NCBI GenBank assembly: GCA_002454125.1
Contig: DKII01000067.1
Span: 45,155-55,144, forward strand
Length of the DNA stretch: 9,990 bases
Origin: Novosphingobium sp. UBA6722
Lineage (GTDB): Bacteria > Pseudomonadota > Alphaproteobacteria > Sphingomonadales > Sphingomonadaceae
Direction of reading: 5' to 3'
Below, one piece after another: positions 6,568 to 9,990 of this stretch. The number at the start of each line of letters is the position of its first letter. Position 1 is the stretch's first letter. The notes below the pieces were generated by a model. The model searched no databases. It was not told where the DNA came from and worked only from the letters and a program-made list of their open reading frames with translations. A program made the translations under genes and the position numbers.

Positions 6568-7350
6568 TTACGCATGCTTGGCCGCCTGCATCTTCTTGAT
6601 CTCGGCAATCGCGCGCGCCGGGGACAGGCCCTTGGGGCAGACGTTGGCGCAGTTCATGATCGTGTGGCAGCGGTAGAGGCGGAACGGATCTTCCAGCTCG
6701 TCCAGTCGCTCACCGGTCATCTCGTCGCGGCTGTCAGCCAGCCAGCGATAGGCCTGGAGCAGGATCGCCGGGCCCAGGAACTTGTCGCTGTTCCACCAGT
6801 AGCTGGGGCACGAGGTGCTGCAGCAGGCGCAAAGGATGCACTCATAGAGGCCGTCCAGCTTTTCGCGCTGTTCAGGCGTCTGCAGCCGCTCCTTGCCCGA
6901 AGGCGTGGTGCTGACCGTCTGCAGCCAGGGGCGGATCGAGGCGTACTGCGCGTAGAAGTGCGTGAAGTCAGGCACCAGGTCCTTGATCACTTCCATGTGC
7001 GGCAGCGGGGTGATGCGGACTTCGCCCTTGAGATCCTCGATCGCGGTGGTGCAGGCCAGGCCATTGCGGCCGTTGATGTTCATCGCGCAGGAACCGCAGA
7101 TGCCTTCGCGGCAGGAGCGGCGGAAGGTCAGGCTTGGATCCTGTTCCGACTTCATCTTGATCAGCGCGTCAAGCACCATCGGACCGCAGTTGTCGAGATC
7201 AATCTCGAAGGTGTCGTAGCGCGGATTCTCGCCGCTGTCGGGATCGTAGCGGTAGACCGTGAATTTTTTCACGCGAGTAGCGCCATCAGCCTTGTGGTGC
7301 TGGGCCTTGCCCGTGATCTTGCTGTTAGCAGGAAGCGTGAAAGTAGCCAT
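6568..7350 (-). CDS. sdhB: Succinate dehydrogenase iron-sulfur subunit SdhB
   Basis: This is the electron-transfer subunit of respiratory complex II, carrying electrons from the FAD of SdhA to quinone at the inner membrane. At 260 aa it is full length. All cluster cysteines are present with the E. coli SdhB spacing. The [2Fe-2S] cluster uses Cys80, 85, 88 and 100 in SCREGICGSC and NGLAC. The [4Fe-4S] cluster uses Cys171, 174 and 177 in CILCACC plus Cys238. The [3Fe-4S] cluster uses Cys181, 228 and 234. The frame stays open upstream to an ATG at 7503, but the ATG at 7350 has AGGGA 5 bases ahead and gives the normal N-terminus. It is followed after 16 bases by the thioesterase gene and then zapE. 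sdhA, sdhC and sdhD are not adjacent: the next gene upstream encodes an HTH protein. Confidence 0.97.
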   Translation of the reverse strand: MATFTLPANSKITGKAQHHKADGATRVKKFTVYRYDPDSGENPRYDTFEIDLDNCGPMVLDALIKMKSEQDPSLTFRRSCREGICGSCAMNINGRNGLACTTAIEDLKGEVRITPLPHMEVIKDLVPDFTHFYAQYASIRPWLQTVSTTPSGKERLQTPEQREKLDGLYECILCACCSTSCPSYWWNSDKFLGPAILLQAYRWLADSRDEMTGERLDELEDPFRLYRCHTIMNCANVCPKGLSPARAIAEIKKMQAAKHA

Positions 7351-7355
7351 GTCGG

Positions 7356-7360
7356 TCCCT
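7356..7360 (-). promoter_or_regulatory. sdhB: Ribosome binding site setting the sdhB start
   Basis: AGGGA on the - strand ends 5 bases before the ATG at 7350. It supports this start over the upstream in-frame ATG at 7503, which would add 51 non-family residues and overlap the HTH gene. Confidence 0.65.
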
Positions 7361-7441
7361 GTCGCTGCGCGGCGGTATGGCCGCATCGGCTCCCCATCTA
7401 GCGATTCAGCGCCAAGGAGCAAGCACCTCTGTGCAGCTTTG

Positions 7442-7981
7442 TCAGCCGTTGCCGGTGAAGCCGAGGAGCGAGGTAATGGTGGCGGCTGCGGCCATGCCGG
7501 CAACCACCAGGATCGCGACCATGATCGTGCGCAGGACGGCGGCAGAAAACTCCTCCCGGTCGAGCCAGGCTAACCCGCCCGGGAGGAGCGAATGGGAAGG
7601 TTGCGACCCTGATCCAGGCAGGCGCGCCTGCGTTTGCGCAGTTGCTTCGCCGGATGGACCCTCCACAACGCCGCTGTGGCTGGCAGGTGCCCCGGATTGA
7701 ACCTGAATTTTCTTCCATGTTGGGGGGTAAGTGGCAGCAATCGTTTGTTCGCGGGCGAATTCCTGGCGGTAGAGCCGGGCCATTTCGCCACGCGGAATTC
7801 CGCCCAGACGTGCCCGGATCAGTTCGATCCGTTGATTGACTGCGGATTCGGAAATGCCAAGCAAACCAGCGATTTCCTTGCTGGTACGGTTGTCTGCAAC
7901 CAGGGCCATAACCTCCCGCTGCTTTGGTGTAAGCTGTGGAAGCACGACGGGTTCAGACGAAGGCCGAGTCTGCGGCTGCAT
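7442..7981 (-). CDS. LuxR-type helix-turn-helix protein with a C-terminal membrane anchor
   Basis: This is a 179-aa putative transcription factor. The GerE/LuxR DNA-binding domain is at the N-terminus (about 16-60). LTPKQREVMALVADNRTS opens it, then SKEIAGLLGISESAVNQRIE forms the turn and recognition helix. A polar, Ser/Gly/Pro-rich linker (about 90-140) leads to one hydrophobic helix at about 149-171 (VLRTIMVAILVVAGMAAAAT) and an 8-residue tail. It therefore looks tail-anchored, with the DNA-binding domain in the cytoplasm. No receiver or autoinducer-binding domain is present. The start at 7981 has no ribosome site, but the next ATG lies inside the HTH. It sits 91 bases upstream of sdhB and 85 bases downstream of the dehalogenase gene, all on the same strand. 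Target genes and signal are unknown. Confidence 0.82.
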   Translation of the reverse strand: MQPQTRPSSEPVVLPQLTPKQREVMALVADNRTSKEIAGLLGISESAVNQRIELIRARLGGIPRGEMARLYRQEFAREQTIAATYPPTWKKIQVQSGAPASHSGVVEGPSGEATAQTQARLPGSGSQPSHSLLPGGLAWLDREEFSAAVLRTIMVAILVVAGMAAAATITSLLGFTGNG

Positions 7982-7988
7982 GGCTTAA

Positions 7989-8016
7989 AACATAGGCGAA
8001 AGGTGCGATGGCGCAA
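7989..8016 (-). promoter_or_regulatory. Weak promoter candidate directly before the HTH gene
   Basis: On the - strand, TTGCGC (8011-8016) and TATGTT (7989-7994) are separated by 16 bases. The -10-like box ends 7 bases before the ATG at 7981, so a transcript from here would be leaderless or nearly so. That would fit the missing ribosome site. Matches to consensus are modest. Confidence 0.25.
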
Positions 8017-8066
8017 TCGCTACAATGGTTTGCAGCCAAGTAAATCCACGACAACCTGCAACTTTC

Positions 8067-8954
8067 TTACACGGCTGAACGGGCAGCGGTGGCAATTGCC
8101 GCTGCAAAGCCCGCTGGATCGTCTTCCTGAATGAAGTGTCCGCCATGCAAAGTCGTGTGCGGCATCCCTTTCGTTCCTGGCACGCGTTCAAGCCAGACGG
8201 CATCGCCGCCGCGCGTGATGGGGTCGCCGTCGGAAAAGCAGCAGAGAAACGGCTTGTCCCAATTGCGGAACACATCCCAGGCGCGCAGCTGGTCCGGAAC
8301 GGCGGGATTGCCCTTGAAAGGCACTAGCGGCGGATAGGCCCGTGCTGCCGCCTTGCTGGCCTTGGTCGGGAAGGGCGCATCATAGGCCGCCACTTCGGCT
8401 TGAGTCAGCGGACGCTTGGTGCCGCGCTTGACGATGCCACCGATCGGGAAGAACGGACTGTATTTTGCAAAGGCCCGCCAGATGGCGAAGGCGCGAGGGG
8501 CCTCCTGGCCGTCAGGCAGGCCGCCGTTTGACAGCGCCACGGCGGCAAACCGGTCTGGCACTTCTGCCACCACGCGCAAACCGATCAGCGAACCCCAGTC
8601 CTGGCAGCCCAGGGTGATGCCCTTGAGGTCAAGCGCCTCAACCCACTCACGGATCCAGGCGACTTGGCCGGCGTAGGAATAATTCTCCCGGCCCAGCACC
8701 TTGTCCGACCGACCGAATCCGATCAGGTCGGGTGCCAGCACGCGGAAACCCTCGGCGGTCAGCAAAGGGATCATGTGTCGCCACAGATAGCTCCAGGTCG
8801 GTTCCCCATGCAGCAACAGGATGGGGTGACCATCGCGCGGTCCTTCGTCGATGTAATGGAGGCGCAGGCCGGACCCGAGCGTGTGGAAATGGGGTTGGAA
8901 GGGAAAATCGGGGAGGTCCTCAAACCGATCGTCTGGCGTGCGATAGATCTGCAT
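8067..8954 (-). CDS. dhmA: Haloalkane dehalogenase, subfamily I (DhlA/DhmA-like)
   Basis: This alpha/beta-hydrolase of 295 aa should cleave carbon-halogen bonds in haloalkanes, giving an alcohol, halide and a proton in the cytoplasm (EC 3.8.1.5). The catalytic set is readable: nucleophile Asp119 in GCQDWGSLIG, with halide-binding Trp120 next to it; Glu51 in HGEPTWSY at the oxyanion hole; probable second halide-binding Trp159 in FAIWRAFAKYSP; acid Asp244 in FSDGDPIT; base His273 in GGHFIQED. The order, with the acid after strand 7, matches DhlA and mycobacterial DhmA rather than the LinB/DhaA group. The N-terminus (RTPDDRFEDLPDFPF) and length also fit DhmA. GGGGA lies 8 bases before the ATG at 8954. 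It is divergent from a methyltransferase gene across a 70-base gap. Natural substrates are unknown; epoxide hydrolases are the nearest alternative, but the QDW and Trp pattern argues against them. Confidence 0.92.
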   Translation of the reverse strand: MQIYRTPDDRFEDLPDFPFQPHFHTLGSGLRLHYIDEGPRDGHPILLLHGEPTWSYLWRHMIPLLTAEGFRVLAPDLIGFGRSDKVLGRENYSYAGQVAWIREWVEALDLKGITLGCQDWGSLIGLRVVAEVPDRFAAVALSNGGLPDGQEAPRAFAIWRAFAKYSPFFPIGGIVKRGTKRPLTQAEVAAYDAPFPTKASKAAARAYPPLVPFKGNPAVPDQLRAWDVFRNWDKPFLCCFSDGDPITRGGDAVWLERVPGTKGMPHTTLHGGHFIQEDDPAGFAAAIATAARSAV

Positions 8955-9024
8955 TGGCGCTTTCCCCCGCTTTCAATTCTGGCATCATGGCGTCACGCAA
9001 CGGGCATGGGAAGAGGGGGCCGCG
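8955..9024. promoter_or_regulatory. Divergent intergenic region between dehalogenase and methyltransferase genes
   Basis: These 70 bases separate two genes reading away from each other, so promoters for both should lie here or just inside the genes. I can see ribosome sites at each end: GGGGA for the dehalogenase and AGAGGGGG at 9012-9019 for the methyltransferase. I see no promoter boxes or operator palindrome that I would defend. Confidence 0.4.
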
Positions 9025-9657
9025 ATGGGATTTGCCAATTGGTACGACGAGCAAGTGGTCCCGCGCCTGATCCGCTGTGCCTGTTCGGGCCCGGCGATCA
9101 TGAAGCTGCGCGAGCAGGTGGTGCCGCTGGCGTCCGGCGCGGTGTTCGAACTGGGCTGCGGTGGGGGCTTGAACCAGCGATTTTACGACCCGGCGCGGAT
9201 CAGTTCCTATGCCGGGGTAGACCCATCGGCCAAGGGCCTGGAGTTTGCCCGCGCCGAGGCCGAGCGCAAGGGCTGGGCGCACGATATCCGGGCAGGGGCC
9301 GGTGAAGCCATTCCCTTTGGCGATGCCACGTTCGATTCGGTCGTCTGTACTTTTACGCTCTGTTCGGTCCAGGATCCGGTCCAGACGCTGAAGGAGATGC
9401 GGCGGGTGCTGAAGCCTGGCGGTCAGCTGCTGTTTGCCGAGCATGGCGCGGCGCCAGATGCCGGTGTGGCGAAATGGCAGGAACGGATCGAACCGGTCTG
9501 GAAACGGATTGCCGGTGGCTGTCACCTCACCCGGCCGGTCGGCGCTTCGATCGATCGCAGCGGCTTCGCGCTTGCGCCGCTGGGCGCGCAATATGCCCCA
9601 AAGGTGCCGCGCTTCGCGGGCTGGATGGAATGGGGCGTGGGAGTGAAGGCCGGGTAG
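9025..9657 (+). CDS. Class I SAM-dependent methyltransferase, METTL7/TMT1-like
   Basis: This protein of 210 aa should use S-adenosylmethionine to methylate a small molecule. Motif I is FELGCGGG (41-48). The acidic residue after strand 2 is Asp66 in GVDPS. AGAGEAIPF (90-98) precedes FDSVVCTFTLCSV (103-115), and RRVLKPGG (126-133) is the post-strand motif. The stretch VVCT-LCSV, then FAEHGAA, then a downstream GGCHLTRP resembles eukaryotic METTL7/TMT1 proteins, which methylate thiols, more than UbiE. This resemblance is from memory and suggests, but does not prove, a thiol or other small nucleophile as acceptor. Unlike METTL7 there is no N-terminal membrane helix. AGAGGGGG ends 5 bases before the ATG. 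It is divergent from the dehalogenase gene. Confidence 0.85.
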   Translation: MGFANWYDEQVVPRLIRCACSGPAIMKLREQVVPLASGAVFELGCGGGLNQRFYDPARISSYAGVDPSAKGLEFARAEAERKGWAHDIRAGAGEAIPFGDATFDSVVCTFTLCSVQDPVQTLKEMRRVLKPGGQLLFAEHGAAPDAGVAKWQERIEPVWKRIAGGCHLTRPVGASIDRSGFALAPLGAQYAPKVPRFAGWMEWGVGVKAG

Positions 9658-9673
9658 CTTTCGCCACCCGGCC
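9648..9673. terminator. Candidate bidirectional terminator hairpin between convergent genes
   Basis: GGCCGGGT (9648-9655) and ACCCGGCC (9666-9673) form a perfect 8-bp stem around a 10-base loop. It covers the methyltransferase stop codon and ends just before the stop of the convergent gene. Neither side has a clear T-run, so it may stop transcription weakly in both directions or stabilise 3' ends. Confidence 0.45.
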
Positions 9674-9681
9674 CGGATCAC

Positions 9682-9990
9682 TCAGTTCCCGAAGGTCCGC
9701 TGCCACCAGCCGCGACGCGGGGTGCCACCGCCTTCTGCCTCGGCCGAGACAGTGTCATCGGCCTGGCTTTCGGCTTCAGAGGCGACGGCCTTCTTGCGCG
9801 TGCGCTTCGGTTTGGCCGGGGCTTCCTCGGCAGCAGCTTCAGGCTCGGCTGCCGGCGCTTCGGCTTCGGCCGGGGCTTCCTCAGCCTTTTTCTTGCGGGT
9901 GCGCTTGGGCTTGGCAGCGGGCTCTTCGGCCGCGACTTCCGCTTCGGCCGGAGCCGCTACCGCAGGTTCAGCCTCAGGCTCGGCCGGAGT
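9682..9990 (-). CDS. rne: Probable RNase E C-terminal tail (5' end outside the window)
   Basis: The last 102 codons of a gene entering from the right edge are visible. The product is low-complexity: Ala/Glu/Pro-rich blocks broken by two basic KPKRTRKK motifs, ending in PRRGWWQRTFGN. No catalytic domain is in view. I recall sphingomonad RNase E/G proteins ending in this kind of GWWQRTFG sequence after an Ala/Glu-rich acidic-basic scaffold, so RNase E is the likely identity. If so, this is the disordered degradosome-scaffold and RNA-binding end of the main mRNA-decay and rRNA-processing endonuclease. The alternative is another Ala/Lys-rich protein such as a histone-like or translation-associated factor. 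It converges on the methyltransferase gene. Confidence 0.7.
   Translation of the reverse strand, partial: TPAEPEAEPAVAAPAEAEVAAEEPAAKPKRTRKKKAEEAPAEAEAPAAEPEAAAEEAPAKPKRTRKKAVASEAESQADDTVSAEAEGGGTPRRGWWQRTFGN
9790..9912 (-). repeat. Two copies of a basic KPKRTRKK motif in the probable RNase E tail
   Basis: The motif is encoded at 9889-9912 and again at 9790-9813, 33 codons apart, each followed or preceded by Ala/Glu-rich sequence. The DNA copies are similar but not identical. A 15-base exact repeat (ggccggggcttcctc) also occurs at 9814-9828 and 9868-9882. This fits internal duplication in a disordered tail with RNA-binding patches. Confidence 0.75.

Noticed and set aside
6574..7401. 275-codon open frame on + opposite sdhB
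   Set aside because: It is a shadow of sdhB, with composition typical of an antisense frame and no motif.
7351..7503. 51-residue N-terminal extension of SdhB
   Set aside because: It is Pro/Ala/Arg-rich and not SdhB-like, it overlaps the HTH gene, and the ATG at 7350 has a proper ribosome site.
8030..8061. Inverted TTGCAG/CTGCAA pair in the dehalogenase-HTH spacer
   Set aside because: There are only six matching bases per arm with a 20-base gap, which is too weak to call an operator or terminator.
7634..8134. 166-codon open frame on + spanning the HTH gene, the spacer and the dehalogenase end
   Set aside because: It is a shadow crossing two real genes, with no family resemblance and poor codon use.
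1..9990. Mobile elements, CRISPR arrays, tRNA or rRNA genes
   Set aside because: I found no transposase or integrase motif, no regularly spaced repeats and no tRNA-like or rRNA-like sequence on either strand by eye.

Overview
The window looks like ordinary chromosome from a high-GC alphaproteobacterium, most likely a sphingomonad (Sphingomonadaceae/Erythrobacteraceae type). This rests on strong G/C third-position bias, dense gene packing with ATGA-type overlaps, an alphaproteobacterial-type SdhB, a small LuxR-type HTH protein of a kind I associate with this order, and a right-edge protein tail that resembles sphingomonad RNase E. The genus is an inference; there is no rRNA or tRNA in the window.

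Layout. (1) 1-3112, + strand: the end of a YbhF-like ABC ATPase followed by two ABC-2 permeases (YbhS-like, YbhR-like), each start overlapping the previous stop by 4 bases. Together they form an inner-membrane efflux transporter whose other parts (first nucleotide-binding domain, probably an HlyD-like adaptor) should lie left of the window. (2) 3113-3248: a short AT-richer spacer with a plausible promoter, then an RpfF-like DSF synthase (crotonase fold) on +. (3) 4208-8954, - strand: six genes. In transcription order they are a class I haloalkane dehalogenase, a membrane-anchored LuxR-type HTH protein, SdhB (succinate dehydrogenase iron-sulfur subunit), a PaaI-like hotdog thioesterase, the ZapE/AFG1 ATPase and a YhhW-like pirin. 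SdhB, thioesterase and ZapE are tightly packed and probably one operon. (4) 9025-9657, + strand: a METTL7/TMT1-like methyltransferase divergent from the dehalogenase. (5) 9682-9990, - strand: the Ala/Glu/Lys-rich C-terminal tail of a protein that is probably RNase E.

How they fit together. Most are housekeeping genes (SdhB in the TCA cycle and respiration, ZapE in division or envelope quality control, RNase E in RNA decay) with accessory functions between them: efflux, fatty-acid signal synthesis, dehalogenation, methyl transfer and a putative membrane-tethered regulator. The most notable items are the RpfF homologue with both catalytic glutamates but no visible sensor partner, the tail-anchored HTH protein, and the divergent dehalogenase/methyltransferase pair.

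I found no mobile element, CRISPR array, tRNA, rRNA or attachment site, no gene-free stretch over 300 bases, and no convincing wholly undescribed multi-gene system.
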